DNA from: Tricholomella constricta
Taxonomy: Eukaryota; Basidiomycota; Agaricomycetes; Agaricales; Lyophyllaceae
DNA length: 64,000 nt
Reading direction: 5' to 3'
NCBI GenBank assembly: GCA_013368375.1
Contig: JAACJP010000043.1
Coordinates: 186,001-250,000, forward strand
Shown here: positions 46,636 through 55,836 of the stretch, in pieces
Position numbering within the stretch: position 1 is the stretch's first letter
Layout of the letters: each line of letters opens with the position of its first letter
Notes under the pieces: generated by a model
What the model saw: only the letters and a program-made list of their open reading frames with translations
Told to the model about the DNA's origin: nothing
Database searches by the model: none
Translations under genes and position numbers: made by a program

Positions 46636-47025
46636 ATGCCTCAGTCCTACTCCAACCCCCCAAAGGTCGTTACGATGGTGGCTTCCCCAACACTCATCCT
46701 CCTGAACAACAACACCTGGCACCTCGAATGGAGATGCGAAGACTTTGTCTCTCTCGACCCAGTCTGCATGAAAGACACGATCCTCATCCTGATGAGGGAG
46801 GCAGGACGCACAGACGAATTCATACACACCTTCGTCAAAGTCGAAGGAGTCCTCCCATCGGGATCCCTCAAATGGGTCCACCTCAGAGTAGCTGAGGACA
46901 CCAAACGGAGCACCTCCGTCCAAATCCCAGCCCAGTACACACGCCTCGAGGGCCCCGCTTTCTGCAAGTACGTCAAAGGAGCGCATGGTAAGCCCGAAAC
47001 ATCACACTCCTGTGGATCTAGTTAA
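46636..47025 (+). CDS. Small ORF in the LINE 5' region
   Basis: An ATG-initiated frame of 129 codons lies before ORF1 and starts MPQSYSNPPKVVTMVASPTL. It contains WHLEWRCEDFVSLDPVC and VLPSGSLKWVHLRVAED. No known domain is recognised. A GTAAGC sequence near its end (46988) could be a donor site that would join it to a downstream exon, but no matching frame was found. It could be an ORF0-like protein, the N-terminal part of ORF1, or not translated. Confidence 0.4.
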   Translation: MPQSYSNPPKVVTMVASPTLILLNNNTWHLEWRCEDFVSLDPVCMKDTILILMREAGRTDEFIHTFVKVEGVLPSGSLKWVHLRVAEDTKRSTSVQIPAQYTRLEGPAFCKYVKGAHGKPETSHSCGSS

Positions 47026-47365
47026 AAGAACCACCTGCACAGGCCCTTGAATGAGGACTCCGTCCCCCAAACGCGACCACAAAGAACCGATGCCCCGGTT
47101 ATCGGATCGAAGAGAGGAGGACAAACGTGGGAACGGGCATGAGGCAGGGTTATGAATACATAAGAAATACTTTCTCACACGCGGACGTCAAATACACTAC
47201 TTCCACTATCCCCCACGAAAGCTGGCAGACCCAATCCCAACACGCGAATCTAACAAACGCCCGCCAGACGGCAGCCCAGCAAAGCTTCCCGGGGAAGAAC
47301 CTCGCCTCCTGCAGAAACCGCGCCGAACCCAAACTCTTGGTGCCCTTTTCCAGGCCCCGTCTTCG

Positions 47366-48792
47366 ATGCAGATGCCCCCAGATAGCGATCCGTTCGGGAT
47401 GCCATCGACCATAGACAATAACAGATTCCCCTCAATGAGCGACTTCCCCTTCCTCCCCCAGGCAGGCGCGGACACTCAAACTCAAGTAAGGCCGAACTCA
47501 TGGCACCACTCAACAACGTTCCCGGGGCCGCCCGAACACGAGCCTTCTGACGACCAAATGAGCTTGCCCCAGTCACAGATCCAATCCCCCATAGACCCCA
47601 TGTCCCCGTCGCCGCGCCCCGCCCAGCTCACCTCAATCCATGCGCAAGGGAACCTCACATCCCCGAAAGTAACCCAACCAATGTCAGGCGGAAATCTAGA
47701 CAGCCTTCACTTCCAGAAGTCTCCGAACCTTAAATGGATCCAGACCATCGAAGACGGAATCGCCAAGAACCGGAAAGGCCTCATCTGCACAGCGCCCCCA
47801 CCGGAAGGCTTCCCAATGATCCACCTCCGTTCCCCCCCACGTTCAATCTTGACCACTTTGTCCTAACCCGCTGGCTCAACAAAGACGGACCGAAAGTCTG
47901 GGCCCGCGTTTTTGACGGTAACTACGACCCACAACTCATGAGCGTCGTCAAGCGGATCCGAACCGTCGTCGAAAAAGTGGTGAACGCCGAAGACGTACTC
48001 ATCGCTCCCCCCAAACAACTAAGCCCACTAAGCGGCAGAGTCCAACCCCCATTCCACTTCCTGGTGTCAAACTTGAGCCAGGACGCCGCCGACGCCCTTG
48101 TCCAACAATACGTGGCCGCAACCGAGGAAACTACGGTCTTCTTCGTCGCCTATAACCCCCCAATCCCCACCTTCATTCTAACACTATGCGACATGTCCTT
48201 CCCGCTCACGACGAAGGCACACGGTGTTGTCGCAAACTTCGTCAGAGAAGTCCTCAACCGGAACCCCGCAGTCGCCGACTTCATACACGAAACTTTCGAA
48301 GGCACCCCAAACGCCGGTATCGTAGTAGAAACCTACGCTGCCATCTACGTCAAAGGTTTTGACGTCCAACGCTTAGCCCTGCCAGACAGATCGGGCCGGT
48401 GGGGAGGCCCCCAGACGGTCTGGAACGTTTACTTCGGAGCCCCGATTGACATCTCACTCACGAACTACTATGCCCTCGTCGGGATGATAAGGAACCTCTC
48501 GTTCATGTCGAGCGACTACGGCGACGGCCGCCCCCTTAAAGGCGACAACACCTTCCACTGCGCAGGGTGCAAGTCCACAGACCACCCGAGGGCCCTCTGC
48601 CCCTTCATGTCCATCCCAGGCTGGCTAGGCCCGAAAAAGCCAGTCGTACCGGAACAACTCCCGGGCGGTGAAGGAAGCAGCACGCCGGATGAAGCGAACC
48701 AGTACAGGAGGGGCAGAGGAAACAAGCCCCACAGAGGAAGGGGGCGTGGGTTCCGAGGACGCGCGAGAGGCTTTGCGAGAGACAACTCCTAG
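47366..48792 (+). CDS. LINE ORF1 nucleic-acid-binding protein, with apparent -1 frame change
   Basis: The first 155 codons (from ATG 47366) are Pro/Ser/Gln-rich. Coding then moves to the -1 frame in the overlap 47734-47866 and runs to the stop at 48792. A C7 run at 47832-47838 gives the register C CCC CCA needed for -1 slippage, but a single-base loss in this copy explains it equally well. The second part contains PPTFNLDHFVLTRWLNKDG and a zinc knuckle, CAGCKSTDHPRALC (CX2CX4HX4C), followed by an Arg/Gly-rich basic tail (KPHRGRGRGFRGRARGF). ORF1 proteins of LINEs coat the element RNA and act as chaperones in the ribonucleoprotein particle. Confidence 0.7.
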
Positions 48793-49191
48793 AAACAACC
48801 TAACGCTACTTCACGTTCACCCACTATATAACTTGCTATCTTTCCAACTGCAAATAGAGCCATTCGTTGACCATTACATGTGAGGATGTAAGACCCAAAA
48901 CAAAAAGGGGACGAAGACGACTCTAAGGAGTAAAAATCGTAGAAACGCCAACCAGGATGAATTTACTGACCGATCGAGGGACAGGTAAGCCTGGAAAGCA
49001 ACGTCTTACAGGCGACAAATTGTAAGGCACAAACGGCAGTCCACATAGTGTGGAGGACGATGCCGTGCAGCAGTCCTGCTTAAGACTTCGAAGAAAGGTA
49101 ACACCCCACACTACCAAAATCCGAATGTCAACGTCCCCCAGCCCGCCCCTGGGTCACAAGGGCGGCGAACCTAGCCTTGGTTGAACGCTAG

Positions 49192-49238
49192 GTGAGTCTT
49201 TACAACCGCTGCAATACTAACACCCCCCCCCATCTCAG
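49192..49238 (+). other. Intron-like segment in the LINE spacer before ORF2
   Basis: GTGAGT donor, a perfect TACTAAC at 49215-49221 and a CTCAG acceptor define a 47-nt segment in the normal size range of host introns. Removing it does not extend ORF2 upstream because a TGA lies before the donor. Whether it is spliced is unknown. Confidence 0.45.
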
Positions 49239-49489
49239 GTAGCGAATACGGCACAGGAATACACCCCGACCAGCCCAGAGGGGGCCCTGAGTCAGCCGCC
49301 GCTCTCCCCGATGAAGGACTGGAAGGAGAGGAAGGCGGACCCCCCCAGGTTAACCGGGACATACCAACTCCCGAGCACTCGCCGAGGCGAGGAGATGGCC
49401 CGAGGGCCAATGCACAAAACAACGTGCAAAGCACACTCCCCCACGAAGGAGAACGGCCGCGAGCCCCAGTGTTAGGACCAAGAAGGTCA

Positions 49490-52400
49490 ATGTCCCCTGC
49501 GGTGGAGGACAGCTCCGACGAGAACACGCAAAACGCCCAAGAAATTGACGATGTCCAAGCACCAGTGCAATCCTTAATGAACAGAGCCCAACGCCGCAAC
49601 TTGGAAAGACAGTGCAGAAAGAAAACAAGAGCTGCGATAAGAGTTGCCTCCTTGAATATGCGAGGCTACCGAACAGCAGGAGACAGCAGAACCGGCTCGA
49701 AATGGCTCCAGATAAACCAGCTCCTAAGAGACAAACGAATCGGTATACTGGCAGTACAGGAAACTCACCTAACGGAGGAAAGACGAGACGAACTAGAAAA
49801 ACTATTCGCAAAACGCATGAAAATCTTCATATCAAAGGACCCAGAAAACCCGACTGGGCGAGCCGGCGTTGCGATAGTGCTAAACAGGGAACTTACGAAC
49901 ACATCAGGGGCGCGTGTAACAGAAATAGTGCCGGGAAGAGCGATTCTAACTCAAACGAACTGGCACAAGGCGGAGAACATAGCAGTACTAGCAGTGTATG
50001 CACCAAACCTCACGAGAACAACAGAGAATACAGACTTCTGGAGAAAAATCAAAAACTTCTTCACAGAGAACCCCAGAATAAAAGTCGACATTATGATGGG
50101 AGACTTCAACGTAGTCGAAGACATGCTAGACAGACTCCCAGCAAGCAACGACCCAGACGAAGCAATAGAAGCCCTCACAGAACTACGAAACGACCTCCAC
50201 CTCGCGGATGGATGGCGGACAACCTTCCCAACGACGAAAGCATACACCTTCCTACAGGAAGCAACGGCCACACAATCCAGGCTGGACAGAATATACGCGT
50301 CAGAGGAAATAATTGCTACTGCAAGGGAATGGAAAATAGAACAATCCGGAGTCCCGGGGGCGGATCACAAACTAGTGTCAGTCCAAGTCTCGCACCAAGC
50401 TGCCCCAGAAGTCGGTAAGGGTAGGTGGTCTATCCCCCACCATGTCCTGCGGGATAAAACGTTCAAAGCAATGATAAACCAAGAGGGGAAGAAAGCACTA
50501 GAAGAAATCCACGCTATACAAGGCCGGAGAACAGAAACGAAGAATCCCCAAACGATATACGCCAAATACAAGACAGAAATAATGCACACAGCACGCCAAC
50601 GAGACAAAGCAATCATCCCAAAAAGAGACAGGAGAATTAAAGAACTCCAGAAGACACTAGAGAGAGTGAATAACGACCCCACAGTGAACGAAGACGAAAA
50701 GAGAATCGCCTCCGCAGAAATTGAATCAAAACTGAAGACGCTCCAACAGAATAAACACCTAGACATACGTAAACAGTCAGCCGCACGAAACCGGCTAGAA
50801 GGGGAGACAATATGTAAGTACTGGACGACGGCAAACAAGGAATCAAAACCGAGAGACATGATATACGCACTGAAGAAAGACGAACCCCCAATGAGCACAG
50901 AGCAACAAGCCTATGAAACAAACTCACAGAAGATGGCGGACCTAGGAAGAAACTACCACAACACCCTACAAGCAGCAGGAGAAAACACCCCATACCACTT
51001 ATGGAACGAAAAGACCAGCGCAGTATTAGAGAACATCCAGACGAAAGCGTCGGATATCCAAAAGCAAACGTTAGCAGACCCATTGACGCGGTCGGAAGTA
51101 GTGGACGCCCTGAAGAAAGCCAAAAATAACACCGCTGCAGGCCTGGACGGAGCCTCAAATGAAATGTGGAAAGCAATCCACAGTAGGTATACTGAAGAGA
51201 CCGCGCTGGGTAGCATGACCACGTTTGACATAGCAGACCTACTCACTATAGTCTTTAATGACATAATGGAATGTGGGCTAATCCCCTCGTCCTCCTTCTC
51301 CGAAGGGTGGATGTGCCCTCTGTATAAGAAAAACGATAAGACAGATATCGCCAACTACCGCCCTATTACATGCCTCAATACAGACTACAAGTTATTCACA
51401 AAATGCCTCGCTACAAGGCTCGCAAATATAGCTCCCGACCTAATACACAAGAGCCAGGCGGGCTTTATTCCAGGCCGGCGGATAACTGACCAAACCAAAC
51501 TAATACGACTGATGATGCAATACGCCGAAAGCACAAAACAGAATGGGCTGATAATAGCCCTAGACCAAGAAAAAGCGTATGACAAGATTGACCATGAATA
51601 TCTCTGGCGCACCCTGAAGAAATTCAACCTACCCGACACGTTCATCAACACAGTAAAATCCCTTTACGCGAACGCCGAAACGAAAATAATGATAAACGGT
51701 CATATCTCCTCCCCGTGGAAAATAAACAGGGGAGTGCGGCAGGGAGACCCCCTATCGTGCATGCTATTCGACTTAGCAATAGAACCACTAGCAGCGTCAA
51801 TGAGAGCCTCAAACCTAGAGGGATTCACCATCCCAGAAAGTTCAGAAAAGCTGATCGCAAACCTGTTTGCCGACGATACAACGGTATTCCTCTCAGAAAA
51901 TGATGACCCAAAAGTTCTACAGAGAATCCTCGATGACTGGTGCACCGCGGCGAAGGCGAAATTCAACACTGCAAAAACAGAAATAATCCCAATAGGAACG
52001 AAGACCTACAGGGAAAACATGGTCCGTACCAGAAAAATGAACCCCAATAGCGACCCGATCCCGGCAAACATCCATGTGGCAATAGAAGGGGAGGCCGTTA
52101 GAATCCTGGGGGCCTGGTTCGGCAACGAAATCACCGCAGAAGGCCCCTGGTCCATAGTAATGGACAAAATAGAAACACACCTTAGTAGATGGGAGAAAAG
52201 CAACCCCACAATGGAAGGAAGAAAATTAATCACGCACATGGTAGTAGGCGGCATCACACAATACCTAACACAAGTCCAAGGCATGCCAAAAGTGATAGAA
52301 AAACGCCTCGCAAAAATGATAAGAACCTTTGTCTGGAAAGAAAAGAGATCGCCCGTGAGCGAAGCAGCCCTCTTCCTCCCAACGAAAGACGGCGGAAGAG

Positions 52401-54469
52401 GCCTACTAGACATACATGCTAGGAATGAAGCCATAGAAATCATGTGGCTGAAAACTTACCTGAACCTAGGCGACGACAGGCCACTGTGGACCCTAGTGGC
52501 AGACGCCCTAATAGCGGGGAACACACCGAAAACGGAGGATAGAGTGGACAGAAGAGTCCGAGATAACGTCTTTCTCCAATCATGGAAAGCCGCCACTACC
52601 GAACGAGCGGGGGTGTCACTAGACATAAGAAGCCTACAGCGAGTAGCGAAGAAATACAAACTAAGGCCAGAAGGACTTGCGTTCTCGAAAGGAATCGTGC
52701 ACCAGAGACCAATATGGTACCACAGCGAGGCACACAAACGGATCAGACGAATGAATCATGGCCCCATAAGTGAATGCCTCAAAAGCAAACACCAAGTAAG
52801 ATCAGCAGGAGACGCTGAATACCTTGCCGCCATTCTAGAAACACCAGGCCACCTAGATACGAACGATTGTGAATGCCAAATATGCCGGGCGTGTAAACAA
52901 GACACAAACTGCGCACACCCACATGACTGTGCGCACAAAGCCAAAGCCCTACTAGACACCCTTCCGGAGAAATGGGACCCGAGAAGGGCCCCACAAATGG
53001 ACATCCCAGATCGGGAGGACGACGAGACCACGGAAGACGAATGGACGACGCTAAGTCATAGCTTAATAACAGACGGAAAATTAGCAGAAGTTTTCCGTAT
53101 TTTCACAACGGGCGAAGCATCCGGAAAGCTGCCAAAAACAGTAAACCAGAAGGACATCGGCCCTGCCCACTACGTCGCCACGGACGGCTCATGCAGGAAC
53201 AACGGCCAAGAGAACGCATGCGCCGGAGCAGGAGTATTCTATGCCCAGGACGACGAAAGAAACATGAGCATCAAGGTCCCCAATGAATATAGGCAGTCCA
53301 ACCAAACAGCGGAGATGCTCGCACTAAAAGAGATAGCTGAAACAGCCGACCAAGAGGGGAGGCTCTATCTGGAGCTCGACTCCAAATATGTGATCCAGAA
53401 TATCTCATCCAGACTTCTGAAGAACGAGAACGAAGGTTACATCACAACGCCAAACGCGGACCTGATAAAACTTTCGATAGCGAGACTGAGAGGACGTGAG
53501 ACAGTAACCCGAGTGAAATGGGTCAAGGGTCACAGTGGCCATGAACGGAACGAAGGAGCAGACAGGCAAGCAAACGAAGCCACTGACCTACCGCAGGATG
53601 ACAACTTCAACAAATCAATAGATGAAACACTAGTACTCTCGGGAGCGAAACTGACACACCTTACACAATCACTGGCCTACAAAGCTGTAAGAAAAATAAA
53701 ACAAGAAGCGAAGCCCTCAGCGAGAACGAGGACAGAAAGGAACCTGGAAACAATAAAAGACGCCATAGAGGAAGAATTCCACAAACGACCCACATCAGAA
53801 GCCATCTGGCAGAGCACAAGACGTAAAGAATTGTCCAGGCAGCAAAGATACTTCTTCTGGATGGTCATACACGACGCGTACATGGTGGGATCACACTGGT
53901 CAAGAGACACCTTCAGGGCAGAGCTCCAAGAGAGGGCCCGCTGCGCCCACGATGGCGACACAGAGACAATCGAACATATCATAACAAAATGCGAATGTAC
54001 GGGCCAGAAGGAAATCTGGCAAGAAATGGGAAAACTGTGGCAACAAACCAAAGAAAATGAATGGGCCCCACCCTCACTAGGAGCAGCCCTAGGTAGCCAG
54101 CTAGCAGAAGTCACGACAACTGAAGGGAAAATTAAGAAAGGCCGGACGCGTCTATACCGCATGCTGATGGCGGAATCCATATATCTGATTTGGATCCTAA
54201 GATGCGAAAGGACGATAAAAAATGAAAACAGACAGCACGATGCAAGAGAAGTACGCGCAAGATGGTGGAAAGCGATAAATGACAGGCTAGCGATAGATCA
54301 ACAGATGACGAGTAAAAGATTCAAAAAGAAAGCAATTCCACGAGCCCTGGTACGTGAAACCTGGCATGGAATCATAAAAGACTCCCATAAACTTCCAGAC
54401 GACTGGATAGGAGCTCCCGGGGTTTTAGTGGGTATAGGCTCTGTAGCACAACAGGAAGGGGTCGGATAA
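49490..54469 (+). CDS. LINE ORF2: endonuclease, reverse transcriptase and RNase H
   Basis: An unbroken frame gives 1659 residues from the first ATG (49490); the frame is open back to about 49195 without an ATG. Approximate domains: endonuclease 50-300 (IRVASLNMRG, VQETHL, MMGDFNVVED, SRLDRIYAS, PGADHKLV); reverse transcriptase about 600-830 (YRPITCLNTDYKLFTK, QAGFIPGRRITDQ, ALDQEKAYDKIDHEYLW, GVRQGDPLSCMLFDLAIEPL and catalytic FADDTTVF); RNase H about 1225-1360 (YVATDGSC, QTAEMLALKE, LELDSKYV, WVKGHSGHERNEGADRQANE, giving D-E-D-D). A Cys-His segment, CAHDGDTETIEHIITKCEC, lies near 1485. It nicks the target and copies the element RNA from the nick. All catalytic residues seen are intact, so this copy could be competent. 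Confidence 0.92.
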   Translation: MSPAVEDSSDENTQNAQEIDDVQAPVQSLMNRAQRRNLERQCRKKTRAAIRVASLNMRGYRTAGDSRTGSKWLQINQLLRDKRIGILAVQETHLTEERRDELEKLFAKRMKIFISKDPENPTGRAGVAIVLNRELTNTSGARVTEIVPGRAILTQTNWHKAENIAVLAVYAPNLTRTTENTDFWRKIKNFFTENPRIKVDIMMGDFNVVEDMLDRLPASNDPDEAIEALTELRNDLHLADGWRTTFPTTKAYTFLQEATATQSRLDRIYASEEIIATAREWKIEQSGVPGADHKLVSVQVSHQAAPEVGKGRWSIPHHVLRDKTFKAMINQEGKKALEEIHAIQGRRTETKNPQTIYAKYKTEIMHTARQRDKAIIPKRDRRIKELQKTLERVNNDPTVNEDEKRIASAEIESKLKTLQQNKHLDIRKQSAARNRLEGETICKYWTTANKESKPRDMIYALKKDEPPMSTEQQAYETNSQKMADLGRNYHNTLQAAGENTPYHLWNEKTSAVLENIQTKASDIQKQTLADPLTRSEVVDALKKAKNNTAAGLDGASNEMWKAIHSRYTEETALGSMTTFDIADLLTIVFNDIMECGLIPSSSFSEGWMCPLYKKNDKTDIANYRPITCLNTDYKLFTKCLATRLANIAPDLIHKSQAGFIPGRRITDQTKLIRLMMQYAESTKQNGLIIALDQEKAYDKIDHEYLWRTLKKFNLPDTFINTVKSLYANAETKIMINGHISSPWKINRGVRQGDPLSCMLFDLAIEPLAASMRASNLEGFTIPESSEKLIANLFADDTTVFLSENDDPKVLQRILDDWCTAAKAKFNTAKTEIIPIGTKTYRENMVRTRKMNPNSDPIPANIHVAIEGEAVRILGAWFGNEITAEGPWSIVMDKIETHLSRWEKSNPTMEGRKLITHMVVGGITQYLTQVQGMPKVIEKRLAKMIRTFVWKEKRSPVSEAALFLPTKDGGRGLLDIHARNEAIEIMWLKTYLNLGDDRPLWTLVADALIAGNTPKTEDRVDRRVRDNVFLQSWKAATTERAGVSLDIRSLQRVAKKYKLRPEGLAFSKGIVHQRPIWYHSEAHKRIRRMNHGPISECLKSKHQVRSAGDAEYLAAILETPGHLDTNDCECQICRACKQDTNCAHPHDCAHKAKALLDTLPEKWDPRRAPQMDIPDREDDETTEDEWTTLSHSLITDGKLAEVFRIFTTGEASGKLPKTVNQKDIGPAHYVATDGSCRNNGQENACAGAGVFYAQDDERNMSIKVPNEYRQSNQTAEMLALKEIAETADQEGRLYLELDSKYVIQNISSRLLKNENEGYITTPNADLIKLSIARLRGRETVTRVKWVKGHSGHERNEGADRQANEATDLPQDDNFNKSIDETLVLSGAKLTHLTQSLAYKAVRKIKQEAKPSARTRTERNLETIKDAIEEEFHKRPTSEAIWQSTRRKELSRQQRYFFWMVIHDAYMVGSHWSRDTFRAELQERARCAHDGDTETIEHIITKCECTGQKEIWQEMGKLWQQTKENEWAPPSLGAALGSQLAEVTTTEGKIKKGRTRLYRMLMAESIYLIWILRCERTIKNENRQHDAREVRARWWKAINDRLAIDQQMTSKRFKKKAIPRALVRETWHGIIKDSHKLPDDWIGAPGVLVGIGSVAQQEGVG

Positions 54470-54654
54470 ATATTTTCGACACAAACAGACCCAGAGTCCC
54501 ACACAACGTGCGTAACGCATTTCCTCGATGGTATCTACACAAGGTGAGGGCGTAAGCCAACACCGCAAAGCGGGCAGAAAGGAGGCAACCTTGTTGCCGG
54601 TCATTCTGCTATCCCAAACGCTACACCAAAAAAAAAAAAAAAAAAAAAAAAAAA

Positions 54655-54670
54655 GAAATTATTCGAGCGG
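54655..54670 (+). repeat. Target-site duplication, 3' copy
   Basis: Same 16 bases as 45868-45883, directly after the A-tail of the LINE. Confidence 0.9.
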
Positions 54671-54734
54671 GATTTGAAAATAGACCTCGGACTCCCAGGC
54701 AACCATACCCGAGTCCCCGAGTCCCCAGGCACTG

Positions 54735-55836
54735 AGGCATCATACATAGCGCGAGATATCGTCAGAGAAGACGCGACGCATAGTACTGCTACAAGAGGCT
54801 ATGGCTATAGCTATGTTTTTCGCAGCGGGATAAGTTCAATCATCTCTCAGGCTTGGATCGTCCCTCTGAGCAAAACCTCTTCCGAGAACCATGCACTCAC
54901 TTACTGTATGTGAACATCCAGATTCCATATTTTTCATGAATCATTGGATGTCCAAAATCTATTCACACATTCATAGCAAAAAAACCACACACGAACACGA
55001 CGACGACAGTACACGTACACGTACACATTGACAGTACCAAACGGTCCGCATGGCATGGTGGGTAGACTTGAATCAGTGAAATAATTAATAGGATGCAAGG
55101 AGGGAGTTACGCCCCCGCACCATCCATCATGTAAGGAACAAAAAGATGACCCAATTGTCCAAATCCAAATCCAAATCCAAATCCAAATCCAAATCCAAAA
55201 GCAGAACAGCGATTGACGTGCTAGCGAGGAAGCGAGTGAGTGTGAGAGTGGCGTAAGCAAAGGAGTGTGTGTGTATGTGTGTCTGTATGTGTGGAGAGAG
55301 GTGCGTAAGAATCGTACAGCAAAAAGGTCCCAACGCCAATGAAAAGAAATGAGATGCAACTTGAAGGGAGAGAGAGAGGATAAATAGGTCATAGGGTGCG
55401 GGTGCGGGTGAAGGAGGGGGAATATAGAATATATATATAAACGCACCATGCATGTATGCAAGGAAGCCAAAAACTTGATCGGTCCCATCTGGCAGTATAA
55501 AAAATAACGAAGAACGGCAGAGGGGGACACAGCAGGGCGCGAGTAGGGGGGGGGTGTAGTAGGAGTGGGTGTCCGAGGATGTGGGTAAACAAGGGCGGTC
55601 GCTATAGAGTATGTGTTATTAAGACGAACGGAGGTTGAATAGCAGCAGCAGGTGGTGATGATTGGTGAAATTATATCCTTGACCATGATGGAGTGGGTAT
55701 GCAAAATGTATTGGAGGACCGGACAATGTGGGATGGATGGATGGATGGAGGATGCTAGGAAGAGGAGATAAATCGTGAAAATACACATTTATTGGAAGAG
55801 GTCCGCGAAGAGGAACTCGAGCTCCGAGGTCGAGGT
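54735..55836. other. Intergenic region with low-complexity sequence
   Basis: The minus-strand frame of 284 codons (54934-55788) is composed of low-complexity residues, partly from a hexanucleotide microsatellite, and is not accepted as a gene. It probably contains the 3' UTR of the KRE6-like gene. Confidence 0.5.
55158..55200 (+). repeat. (TCCAAA)7 microsatellite
   Basis: Seven perfect tandem copies of the hexamer TCCAAA, running into CCAAAAGC. Confidence 0.95.

Larger units (their letters stand above)
45884..54654 (+). mobile_element. Apparently full-length non-LTR retrotransposon (LINE), about 8.8 kb
   Basis: The element is bounded by an exact 16-bp target-site duplication. It has a 750-bp 5' leader, an extra small ORF, an ORF1 with a CCHC knuckle, a 0.7-kb spacer with an intron-like segment, an intact 5-kb ORF2 (endonuclease, reverse transcriptase, RNase H) and a short 3' UTR ending in about 27 A (54628-54654). 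The identical target-site copies and the open ORF2 suggest recent insertion. The apurinic-type endonuclease plus RNase H fits the Tad1-like clade of fungal LINEs. Confidence 0.92.
44948..54734. mobile_element. Foldback (long inverted repeat) element, interrupted by a LINE
   Basis: Left arm 44948-45370 is an imperfect reverse complement of 45515-45883 continued at 54671-54734. Matching blocks in order include AGGTCTATTTTCAAATCCCG, CTGGTCTTTGAAATGCTGG, TATTTTGGGAG, AGAGAGTGCCGCCCT, TTTCCGGTTTTCA and ACTCCGCTCA. Without the LINE the element would be about 1.0 kb, with arms of about 425 bp and a centre of about 145 bp. No transposase is encoded, so it is MITE- or foldback-like. Arm divergence shows it is older than the LINE inserted in its right arm. 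Confidence 0.8.

Noticed and set aside
49424..49489. GTG at 49424 as start of LINE ORF2
   Set aside because: Non-ATG initiation is not expected in a eukaryote without further evidence; the first in-frame ATG is at 49490.
54934..55788. 284-codon minus-strand ORF
   Set aside because: Composition is dominated by low-complexity sequence and the (TCCAAA) microsatellite; no domain, and it lies at the 3' flank of the KRE6-like gene.
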